Shown here in pieces: positions 6,995-13,865 of a stretch of 34,441 nt of DNA. The stretch is taken from the NCBI GenBank assembly GCA_016178585.1, contig JACOTA010000018.1, forward strand, positions 1 through 34,441. The letters run 5' to 3'. The notes beneath the pieces were generated by a model. It saw only the letters and a list, made by a program, of their open reading frames with translations. It was not told the DNA's origin and ran no database searches. The DNA comes from Nitrospirota bacterium. GTDB taxonomy: Bacteria; Nitrospirota; Nitrospiria; JACQBW01. The translations under genes and the position numbers were made by a program. The stretch's first letter is position 1. Each line of letters starts with the position of its first letter.

Positions 6995-8254
6995 ATGGGA
7001 TATTATAAAGCTGAGGTGGCCTATCGTTATCCCCAAAATGCGGCATTTTCAAAATTTCTTAATTTGTTTCAACTCGAATTACACGCTTTTATTTCCGAGA
7101 AGGCCCGTCTTATTTCCATCGGAAGAGTCACCTATAATTCCATCTATGATTTTGAAAGTTTTTATGACGTTAACCCGCTTCGGCCCGAATTCAAGCGGAC
7201 TCCGGCGGAAATCGCCGGTTTTGGTCCCGGGAGAACCGATGCGGAGCTTCGGGAACTTTATCTTGACTCGAACAGCGAATTCGTCGATTTAAGAATCGGA
7301 AAGCAGATCGTCCGATGGGGTTTGATTGAAGGGTTCCGGATTACGGATGAAATCAATCCTCTGGATTTTGGGGAATTCATTTTAAGGGACGTCGGAGACC
7401 GGTACATTCCGCTCTGGATGGTAAAAGGGAATTTCTATATCCGCGACATGAATCTTGAAACCCTGTTCATTCCGGATTTAACGTTTCATAAGCCTGCCCG
7501 GCCGGGCACGGAATGGGAGGAATTTCAGATTCCCCCGGGAACTGAAACGCCGACCAATAGCCCGATGAACTGGGAATGGGGGGTGCGGCTCTCCGACAAC
7601 ATTACGGGATGGGACTCCAGTGTCAGCTATTTTTATGCGTGGGACGACTTCCCGGCCGCTTTCCGCGGCGCGTTTGGAAACGAAGCGACGTTAACCTTTA
7701 AGCCCCGGTATACCCGGCTGCATACGCTGGGATTCTCAACCACCAAAAACATTTCCGGGGCCGTTGCGGGGGTTGAAGCGGCTTACGTCCATGGAAAATA
7801 CTTTGAAACCGGAGTCGATACGAACGGAAACGGGGTTCTCGATTCTGCGGACACGTTCGGCGAAATCGGCCAGGATTATTTTAAATACGGCCTCAGCATG
7901 GATATCAACTGGCTGGATTCGGACATCACGTTTCAATATTCTCAAACCCTGATTCCGCATTATGATCCGACCATGCTGACCGACCAGGTCGAAAGCGGAG
8001 GAAGCTTCTTTATCCGTAAAGAGATGCTCAACAGCCGTGTGATCGCGCAATTTTCCGTCCTTTACTTTTTTAATCACAATGAGGCTCTGATCCGGCCCAG
8101 GATCGATTATAAATGGACCGATTTGATTAAGTTTTCTTTCGGAGGGGATTTTTTTTCGGGGGAAAGACGAACCGATTTGAACTCTGAATTTCGTTTTATT
8201 GGTTTTTTTAAAGATCATGATAGACTATATGCGGAAGTGAAGTATAGCTTTTAG
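6995..8254 (+). CDS. Outer-membrane beta-barrel protein, DUF1302-like
   Basis: From the first ATG this gives 419 residues rich in alternating beta strands and ending EVKYSF, with a C-terminal Phe as in outer-membrane barrels. The segment IGKQIVRWGLIEGFRITDEINPLDF followed by RYIPLWMVKGNFYI matches the pattern of DUF1302-like proteins found with RND transporters (here quoted in parts: IGKQIVRWG, DEINPLDF, IPLWMVKGN). The frame is open back to 6866, directly after the LolA-like stop, and that part encodes a good signal peptide (ISFLFLISFVFSLIF, then GAQKAFGE). No ATG, GTG or TTG exists there. An AAAGGA ribosome site at 6872-6877 stands six bases before an ATC at 6884, so a non-standard start, or a sequence error, is likely. 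ATG 6995 alone would leave the barrel without export. Confidence 0.85.
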   Translation: MGYYKAEVAYRYPQNAAFSKFLNLFQLELHAFISEKARLISIGRVTYNSIYDFESFYDVNPLRPEFKRTPAEIAGFGPGRTDAELRELYLDSNSEFVDLRIGKQIVRWGLIEGFRITDEINPLDFGEFILRDVGDRYIPLWMVKGNFYIRDMNLETLFIPDLTFHKPARPGTEWEEFQIPPGTETPTNSPMNWEWGVRLSDNITGWDSSVSYFYAWDDFPAAFRGAFGNEATLTFKPRYTRLHTLGFSTTKNISGAVAGVEAAYVHGKYFETGVDTNGNGVLDSADTFGEIGQDYFKYGLSMDINWLDSDITFQYSQTLIPHYDPTMLTDQVESGGSFFIRKEMLNSRVIAQFSVLYFFNHNEALIRPRIDYKWTDLIKFSFGGDFFSGERRTDLNSEFRFIGFFKDHDRLYAEVKYSF

Positions 8255-8274
8255 AGAATGGTGTGACATATTTC

Positions 8275-8331
8275 TTGTAGGGGCAACCCCCCGTGGTTGC
8301 CCTGGGCAGGGGCACAGGGGCCTGCCCCTAC
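8275..8331. repeat. Family A palindromic repeat, copy 3
   Basis: Begins TTGTAGGGGCA and ends CTGCCCCTAC, directly joined to the family B element that follows at 8332. The join has removed the last bases of A and the left end of B. Confidence 0.8.
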
Positions 8332-8447
8332 TGTCATTGCGAACAAAGTGAAGCAATCTCAAGACTTTACGATAAGATTGCCACGCACCCTTCGGTGTTC
8401 GCAATGACATGATTAATAAGTGGGTGCGAAGTCTATCGCTGGTCTTG
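8332..8447 (+). mobile_element. Family B MITE-like element, copy 1 (left end missing)
   Basis: Contains the core from GTCATTGCGAACAAAGTG through TCGCAATGAC and the right arm GTGGGTGCGAAGTCTATCGC ending CTGGTCTTG. The left arm (CCAAGAACAGAGTTAGAAAG) present in other copies is replaced by repeat A3. Other copies are at 8977, 13615, 20628, 26431 and 34309. Confidence 0.85.
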
Positions 8448-8481
8448 GGTTTAATGCGTTTGTATTAGTAAAAGAGGTATT

Positions 8482-8913
8482 ATGGTGATCGCGGTGATCG
8501 ATGGACAGGGGGGAGGGATCGGGAGTGAAGTGATTAAGAAACTCCGCGACTACCTCCCTGAAGAGACCGAAATTATAGCTCTGGGAACCAATGCCATCGC
8601 GACTGCGTCCATGATGAGGGCCGGGGCCAATAAGGGAGCCTCCGGAGAAAACGCCATTATTCATTCCATAGGAAACGTCCATCTCATTATCGGAACGCTT
8701 TCTATTGTTCTGGGCAACTCGATGATGGGCGAGTTGACGTTTAATATGGCTAACGCGATTTCCAGCAGTAAGGTCAAAAAGGTCCTTCTTCCCCTCGGGT
8801 TTGAAAATACCGATCTGATTGGTGTGGAGAAAGAACCGATTCCTCACATGATTCTCAAACTGGTTGATCGCGTCAAAATACTTATGGGAAACGAAAAAAA
8901 ACGTGAGGGATGA
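8482..8913 (+). CDS. DUF3842 family protein
   Basis: A 143-residue cytoplasmic protein of a widespread uncharacterised family. It begins MVIAVIDGQGGGIGSEVIKK, a glycine-rich turn like that of a nucleotide-binding Rossmann fold, followed by LGTNAIATASMMRAGANKGA, ENAIIHSI and a C-terminal VLLPLGFENTDLIGVEKEPI. The length fits the family. The ATG at 8482 has AGAGG upstream. It lies between the barrel and RND genes, separated from each by repeats, so co-transcription is uncertain. Its function is unknown; a role in sensing or binding a small nucleotide is only suggested by the glycine-rich start. Confidence 0.85.
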   Translation: MVIAVIDGQGGGIGSEVIKKLRDYLPEETEIIALGTNAIATASMMRAGANKGASGENAIIHSIGNVHLIIGTLSIVLGNSMMGELTFNMANAISSSKVKKVLLPLGFENTDLIGVEKEPIPHMILKLVDRVKILMGNEKKREG

Positions 8914-8960
8914 GCTTACGCCCTATGTGTTAAGCATGATGTTGAAAAACTCTTTTTGTT

Positions 8961-9167
8961 GTCATTGCGTCTTTTCCCAAGAACAGAGTTAGAAAGCTGT
9001 CATTGCGAACAAAGTGAAGCAATCTCAAGACTTTACGATAAGATTGCCACGCACCCTTCGGTGCTCGCAATGACATGATTAATAAGTGGGTGCGAAGTCT
9101 ATCGCTGGTCTTGGAAACAATCTCATGTTTAGATTGCTTTGTCGCTAAAATCGCTTCTCGCAATGAC
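8961..9167. repeat. Family D repeat split by an inserted family B element
   Basis: The left end GTCATTGCGTCTTTT (8961-8975) and the right part AACAATCTCATGTTTAGATT ... TCTCGCAATGAC (up to 9167) are two halves of one family D element. A whole family B element (8977-9114) sits between them. This shows that B arrived after D. The 302-base gap before the RND gene contains nothing else. Confidence 0.75.
8977..9114 (+). mobile_element. Family B MITE-like element, copy 2 (inserted in a D repeat)
   Basis: Full-length, about 138 bases. Left end CCAAGAACAGAGTTAGAAAG and right end, read on the other strand, CCAAGACCAGCGATAGACTT are terminal inverted repeats. No coding capacity. It is nearly identical to copies 3 to 6. 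Confidence 0.88.
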
Positions 9168-9215
9168 ATTGCCGGGGTTTTTTAACAGCCTATTTAGGAG
9201 GTTTTTAAAAATTAA

Positions 9216-11957
9216 ATGATTAAAAAATATGTGAACTGGTTAGTCGATCACCCTTATCGGGTCATCTTTATCGTGACGTTGATTACCCTTTTCTTTGCCT
9301 TCCAGCTTCACAACCTTTTTATGATTCTCGACCCCAAGAGGATCCTTCCCCAGGATCACCCTTTTGTTCAGCTCAATAATCAGATCGAGAAGACCTTTGG
9401 CGGAAGCCGTGTGGTGGTTATCGGCGTTTCGGTGAAAGAGGGGGATATTTTTAATCCCGTCACGCTCGCCAAAATCAAGCGGATTACCGAGGCGGTTAAA
9501 AAGGTTCCCGGAATTTTAGAGGAAAACGTTGTTTCGATCGCCGACCGCAAAATAAAATTTATCAACGCCTCTGCGGGAGGGATGGATATCCGCCCGATGA
9601 TGAGCGAGGTCCCGGCGACCAAAGAAGGTTTGGAAGAGCTTAAGAAAAACCTTTATTCCAACGACCTTTATGTTAAAAGCCTGGTTTCGGAAGATGGGAA
9701 ATCGGCGGCGATTATTACCGATTTCCGGTCGGGGGTTTTATCTCCAACAGGCTCCGGTTCGAAGCCGGGTTCGACGGCCGGAGGAAACCCCTGGTGGAAC
9801 CCCGACGGGACCCCGGATAAAAAAAACCTCCAGCCGGTTTCGCCTGGGGGCGAGCCGGGGTCCGGGGGCATCGAAGGAGATCCAGCGAGCAAAGCGAGCG
9901 AGAGGGGGGGGCTCCAGCCGGCTTCGCCGGTGGGGGGGGCGACGCAAGCCCCTAATAAATGGTGGAACGGCGACAAAAAAGGGGCATCTTCCCCGACGGC
10001 CAAGGGCGGTACGACTTACGACGTTTTATTCGGCATGGTGAACAGACTGATCTATGGAAGCAGTCCCTGGCCCATTGGAGGAGATAACCCCTACTGGACC
10101 AGCGATTCGACCATTTACAAGAAACTGCATTCGATTATCGATCTGGAAAAAGACGGCAACACAGAGGTTTACCTTGGAGGCCTTCCGGTGGCGCTCTCCT
10201 TTCTTGAAGCCGATACCAACGTCATGAATGGCATTGTTTTTCCAATTGCTTTTGTCATCATCATGGGGGTTCTTTTCCTCTCCTTTAAAAGCCTCCAGGG
10301 GATGGTTATTCCGATCCTGACAGCCTTATTAAGCGTTGTTTGGGCGCTTGGCCTTGTCGGCCTTCTGGGGATTCCCCTCGACCCCTTTACGAAAACCCTA
10401 ACCCCGCTTCTGATTGTCGCGATTGCCGCGGGCCATTCGATCCAGATCTTAAAACGGTACTATGAGGAATATGCCGTTTCTCAAAACCACCGGGAGGCGG
10501 TAAGAGAATCGACTTTAAAAATGGCCCCCATCATGCTGACTGCCGGCCTGGTCGCCTCGGCCAGTTTTGCCTCTCTGGTGACCTTTCATTTAAAAACCTT
10601 TCAGGCCTTTGGGCTGTTAACCGCCTTTGGCATTTTATCGGCCGTGGTTTTGGAGCTGAGTTTTATTCCGGCTTTTAGGATCATGATTAAACCAGGAGTC
10701 AAAGCCGCGCGTGAAACTCCCTCGTCCCTGGACCGGGTTTTGGCGTCATGGGGTGCCGCGATACCCAGGCAAAAATTCAAGATTCTTCTGGCCGGGGTCT
10801 TATTTTTAGTCATCAGCTTGGTGGGGGCCTCCCAGGTCAGGGTCAACAACAGCCTCAAAAATCAGTTTTTTGAAAAAACAGAACTCCGTCAAAGCGACCG
10901 GGCCATCAACCAGGCGTTTGGCGGCACCTCTACCTTTTATATTTTGATCGACGGCAAAAAAGCCGACCGGTTAAAAGACCCCGGCATTATGGCGGGCATC
11001 GAGGGGCTTCAGCGCCTTCTTGAATCGATTCCGGGGGTTGGAAAAACCCAATCTTACGTCGATTATTTAAAAAAGATGAACCGGTCGATTCATGGGGGAG
11101 ACCCGGTCTGGGAGAAAATACCGGAATCCCGCCAAGCCGCGGCGGAATACCTTTTTCTCTATTCGATCTCCGGAAACCCGGCGGACTTTAACCGTTTGGT
11201 CAATTACGATTACCAGCAGGCGGTCATCTGGACTTTTTTAAAAACAGACAGCACCGATCTGGCGGAGCGGCTCATTAAAGAGGTCGAAGCGTATAAACCA
11301 GGTCATTTTGACTCCGATATTTCGGTCGGGGTGGCGGGAAGCTCTCCCGTGACCGTCGCGCTCAACGAAACCATGGTGAAGGGAAAAGTTCAAAATATCC
11401 TTCAGGTCAGCGGTTTAACCTTTGTCATCGCCTCTCTGGTTTTTCGTTCATTGTTAGGGGGGCTCCTGGTCCTCATCCCGGTGCTGTTAGCGGTATTTAT
11501 TAACTTTGGCATTATGGGTTTCTCAGGCCTCACCCTTGGAATTGGAACGGCGACCATTTCAGCCATGTCGGTGGGTTTGGGGGCGGACTATGCGATTTAT
11601 TTCATTTTCCGCCTTAAAGAAGAGTTTAAGAAGTTTTCAGATATAGATCCAGCGAGCAAAGCGAGCGAGAGGGGGGGGCTCCATCCGGCTTTGCCGGTGG
11701 GGGGGGCGACGCAAGCCCCTTTGGAATCGGCAATCTCAAAAACCATGAGTACTGCCGGAAAATCGATCCTGTACGTCGCCTTTGCCATTTCAGCCGGGTG
11801 TGCCACCTTGATATTTCCCGGCTATTATTTGCATGCCGAAGGGATTTTAGTTCCGCTGGCGATGTTAACAAGTTCCTTAGGCGCCATTTCGCTGATTCCC
11901 GCTCTGATGGCCTGGCTTCGCCCTAAATTCATTTTCGGCCCCGCAAAAATGATGTAG
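9216..11957 (+). CDS. RND/MMPL family transporter with repeat-derived insertions
   Basis: A 913-residue inner-membrane transporter with two halves, each one helix, a large periplasmic loop and five more helices. TM1 is YRVIFIVTLITLFFAF (about 15-30); the first TM block starts near 335 (GIVFPIAFVIIMGVLFLSF) and has GHSIQILKRYYEE; the second half starts near 521 (FKILLAGVLFLVISLVG) and has MSVGLGADYAIYFIFRLKEE near 790. It resembles HpnN-like and MMPL proteins that move lipids to the outer membrane, usually about 770-880 residues. The extra length comes from a low-complexity stretch at about residues 180-270 in periplasmic loop 1 (NPWWNPDG, NKWWNGDK and repeat H copy 2) and from repeat H copy 3 in a cytoplasmic loop near 812. 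The upstream AGGAGG is unusually far (14 bases) from the ATG. LolA-like, barrel and RND genes probably form one transport route. Confidence 0.92.
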   Translation: MIKKYVNWLVDHPYRVIFIVTLITLFFAFQLHNLFMILDPKRILPQDHPFVQLNNQIEKTFGGSRVVVIGVSVKEGDIFNPVTLAKIKRITEAVKKVPGILEENVVSIADRKIKFINASAGGMDIRPMMSEVPATKEGLEELKKNLYSNDLYVKSLVSEDGKSAAIITDFRSGVLSPTGSGSKPGSTAGGNPWWNPDGTPDKKNLQPVSPGGEPGSGGIEGDPASKASERGGLQPASPVGGATQAPNKWWNGDKKGASSPTAKGGTTYDVLFGMVNRLIYGSSPWPIGGDNPYWTSDSTIYKKLHSIIDLEKDGNTEVYLGGLPVALSFLEADTNVMNGIVFPIAFVIIMGVLFLSFKSLQGMVIPILTALLSVVWALGLVGLLGIPLDPFTKTLTPLLIVAIAAGHSIQILKRYYEEYAVSQNHREAVRESTLKMAPIMLTAGLVASASFASLVTFHLKTFQAFGLLTAFGILSAVVLELSFIPAFRIMIKPGVKAARETPSSLDRVLASWGAAIPRQKFKILLAGVLFLVISLVGASQVRVNNSLKNQFFEKTELRQSDRAINQAFGGTSTFYILIDGKKADRLKDPGIMAGIEGLQRLLESIPGVGKTQSYVDYLKKMNRSIHGGDPVWEKIPESRQAAAEYLFLYSISGNPADFNRLVNYDYQQAVIWTFLKTDSTDLAERLIKEVEAYKPGHFDSDISVGVAGSSPVTVALNETMVKGKVQNILQVSGLTFVIASLVFRSLLGGLLVLIPVLLAVFINFGIMGFSGLTLGIGTATISAMSVGLGADYAIYFIFRLKEEFKKFSDIDPASKASERGGLHPALPVGGATQAPLESAISKTMSTAGKSILYVAFAISAGCATLIFPGYYLHAEGILVPLAMLTSSLGAISLIPALMAWLRPKFIFGPAKMM
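9882..9953 (+). repeat. Family H in-frame coding repeat, copy 2 (RND periplasmic loop)
   Basis: A 72-base element, 24 codons, read as PASKASERGGLQPASP then VGGATQAP at about residues 223-246 of the RND protein. It differs from copy 3 at only two bases. A partial copy of its middle (CTCCAGCCGGTTTCGCC) lies just before, near 9828-9855. Confidence 0.9.
11649..11720 (+). repeat. Family H in-frame coding repeat, copy 3 (RND cytoplasmic loop)
   Basis: A 72-base element read in the same frame as copy 2, giving PASKASERGGLHPALP then VGGATQAP. It sits between KEEFKKFSD and LESAISKTMSTAGKSI, a place where related transporters have a short loop between a helix and the next amphipathic helix. Confidence 0.9.
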
Positions 11958-12012
11958 GCGTAACGGGATTCATGCGTTTGTTCTTTCAGATTAAAGATCA
12001 TGTAGGGTCTTT

Positions 12013-13239
12013 GTGAATTTTTTTTTCTTCATATTTTGGAGTTTCATTGTACTAACGTTTTCCAATCAGCCCGTTTTAGGACAATTTGCTCCCTCTGTTC
12101 CTGAGACGCCAGCCTTTTCTACAACTTTTGAAAACTCTTCCACCTCTCCTCCTTTTGCCGCTACACCCGGCTTTTTCTCTGCTCCGGGCTCAGAAGGATC
12201 GACTCCTGCTTTTTCTTCGACCCCTGCGGAAAAAGGAACCGCGGGCCCCTCTTTTTCCACAACACCCGCTTTTTCTCCTACTTCATTGGGTTACGCGACG
12301 ACCTCTCCGGCGCAGGCGACCCTCCCTCCGCTGGAAGATTTCCCCTTAAAACCGCTGGAGTGGAGCAAATGGAGCGTCGGCCTTCTGGTGGGCCTTTATC
12401 ACCCGTCGCTGGAAACGTTAAATCACATACTCTCCGATAACCGTATTGGGATTCTTCAAGATCCCAATTTCCTTCTTCCCGGGAACCCGGATTTTCCAAG
12501 TACCAGAAGAAATATTGTCGCTCCAGATATTTTCGGTCTGGCAGAAGTCGGAATCGAGGTTAACCTGGAGATCAATCCAAAATATTCGTTTTCCATTGCC
12601 GGTTCCCAATGGGCGGGGGAATCCCGCGCGGAAGATTCAGCGACCATCTTCACCCGGTCTAACCAGCCTCCCAGCATCGTCCCGCGGGATGCCCGTTACC
12701 ATGTCACCATTAAACAGCTCTGGTGGGGATTAAGGTATCATTTATTCAATGAGCCGGGGGTTAAAAAGGTTTATTTTAACATCGGAATTATCGGGATTTC
12801 ACATGCTGACTTTACGATGGATGCCCTTGAAAGGGTGATCACCAACAACAACCTCAGCTTTGATTCCGTCAGCGTGACGGAGGCTTCGGGGTATGGGTTT
12901 ACCACCCGCTTCGGGGCGGGGGGGGAATACTATTTTCAAAAATGGCTCTCCGTCGGGGCTAATGTCAATTACGTCGTCGGCAAAATCTCGACACTCAAGG
13001 TCACCCGGTTTTTTGCCAGCGGCTTTGCGGAGCCGCCCCCCGCCCCTCCTGATTCCCTCCCTCCCGATCCCACCATCCACATTCCGGAGCCGGCCAAAAC
13101 TCCTGTCCCGGGAGATTCCATTACCTATGTTCCGGTGACCACCATAGGGGCCGCCGATGTTCTGCAGGGGACCCCTCAGGACCTCGCCCTTGACCTGGAT
13201 GGCTTTGACGTCACGTTTTATATCCAGTTTCATTTCTAG
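12013..13239 (+). CDS. Outer-membrane beta-barrel protein with Pro/Ser/Thr-rich N-terminus
   Basis: A 408-residue exported protein starting at GTG 12013, with a signal peptide (MNFFFFIFWSFIVLTF, cleavage likely after VLG). Residues about 25-100 are a degenerate repeat of PAFSTTP / PAFSPTS units, probably disordered. The rest has amphipathic strands (WSVGLLVGLYHP, LWWGLRYHLF, KVYFNIGIIGISHADF, FGAGGEYYFQKWLSVGANVNYV) and ends FYIQFHF, the aromatic C-terminus of outer-membrane barrels. A Pro-rich loop PPPAPPDSLPPDP lies near residue 345. It starts 55 bases after the RND stop and is likely in the same transcript. It could be the outer-membrane partner of the RND system; the exact family is not recognised. 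Confidence 0.85.
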   Translation: MNFFFFIFWSFIVLTFSNQPVLGQFAPSVPETPAFSTTFENSSTSPPFAATPGFFSAPGSEGSTPAFSSTPAEKGTAGPSFSTTPAFSPTSLGYATTSPAQATLPPLEDFPLKPLEWSKWSVGLLVGLYHPSLETLNHILSDNRIGILQDPNFLLPGNPDFPSTRRNIVAPDIFGLAEVGIEVNLEINPKYSFSIAGSQWAGESRAEDSATIFTRSNQPPSIVPRDARYHVTIKQLWWGLRYHLFNEPGVKKVYFNIGIIGISHADFTMDALERVITNNNLSFDSVSVTEASGYGFTTRFGAGGEYYFQKWLSVGANVNYVVGKISTLKVTRFFASGFAEPPPAPPDSLPPDPTIHIPEPAKTPVPGDSITYVPVTTIGAADVLQGTPQDLALDLDGFDVTFYIQFHF

Positions 13240-13270
13240 AAAACAGAGTTTTTCTTTTTGTAACCCTTCC

Positions 13271-13447
13271 GTAACCCTTCAGTGAAACGGGGCGATACAC
13301 ACGAAAGGGCCTGGTGTGACCTGAAAGGAGACTTCGGCGAAGTTTGTTGATCCCGCCATAATGTAAAGTCCAGAAATGAGGATAACTTCGTCGGCGTCGG
13401 AGAGACGGTCATTCCAGGCCCTTGAGAACCCTTGACTGAAGAGTTAC
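13271..13447 (-). mobile_element. Family G MITE-like element, copy 1
   Basis: Left end GTAACCCTTCAGTGAAACGG and right end, on the other strand, GTAACTCTTCAGTCAAGGGT are inverted repeats over about 16 bases. The inside shares GCGAAAGGGCCTGGTGTGAC-like and CGGAGAGACGGTCATTCC segments with copy 2 at 24607-24730, but has about 55 extra bases. The 13240-13865 gap holds only this, C3 and B3, plus the leader of the next gene. Confidence 0.8.
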
Positions 13448-13458
13448 TTCTTTTCTTA

Positions 13459-13597
13459 CCCAGGAACATAGATATAGGATTTGCAACTCCTTGTTTTGCC
13501 TGTCATCGCGAGCACCCGTAGGGTGCGTGGCGATCTCGGTTCACGATGGCGAGATTGCTTCGCTTCGCTCGCAATGACAACTTTCTATCTTTTAGGG
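13459..13597 (+). mobile_element. Family C MITE-like element, copy 3 (diverged ends)
   Basis: Starts CCCAGGAACATAGATA, continues TTTGCAACTCCTTGTTTTGC, and contains the core GTCATCGCGAG ... CTCGCAATGAC and CAACTTTCTATC. The right end is altered (TTTTAGGGTC). The core is nearly identical to C1 (26112-26252) and C2. Confidence 0.82.
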
Positions 13598-13614
13598 TCT
13601 TACTTTTTTCTTGA

Positions 13615-13752
13615 CCCAAGAACAGAGTTAGAAAGCTGTCATTGCGAACAAAGTGAAGCAATCTCAAGACTTTACGATAAGATTGCCACGCACCCTTCGG
13701 TGCTCGCAATGACATGATTAATAAGTGGGTGCGAAGTCTATCGCTGGTCTTC
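13615..13752 (+). mobile_element. Family B MITE-like element, copy 3
   Basis: Full-length copy beginning CCCAAGAACAGAGTTAG and ending TCTATCGCTGGTCTT, placed 18 bases after element C3. The 110 bases after it are AT-rich and lead to the start of the large heme protein. Confidence 0.88.
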
Positions 13753-13865
13753 AGTTATAAAAGATGTGCTATCGGTTATGCAAAAAAGTAATTAGGGAGA
13801 TCTGGAAATTGTAAAAGATTGGATACCATTATTTTATAGAGATTTTAGAAAATGGAGATCTGAAA

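Noticed and set aside
12893-13138. Second gene overlapping the barrel gene
   Set aside because: Composition (Pro/Ser/Arg) is that of an out-of-frame shadow; the 12013 frame has signal peptide and barrel C-terminus.
13481-13717. Small ORFs inside repeats (for example peptides with LLRFARND or SLRAKRSN)
   Set aside because: Such peptides come from translating family B, C and D elements in any frame and recur at every copy; no ribosome sites or conserved protein features.
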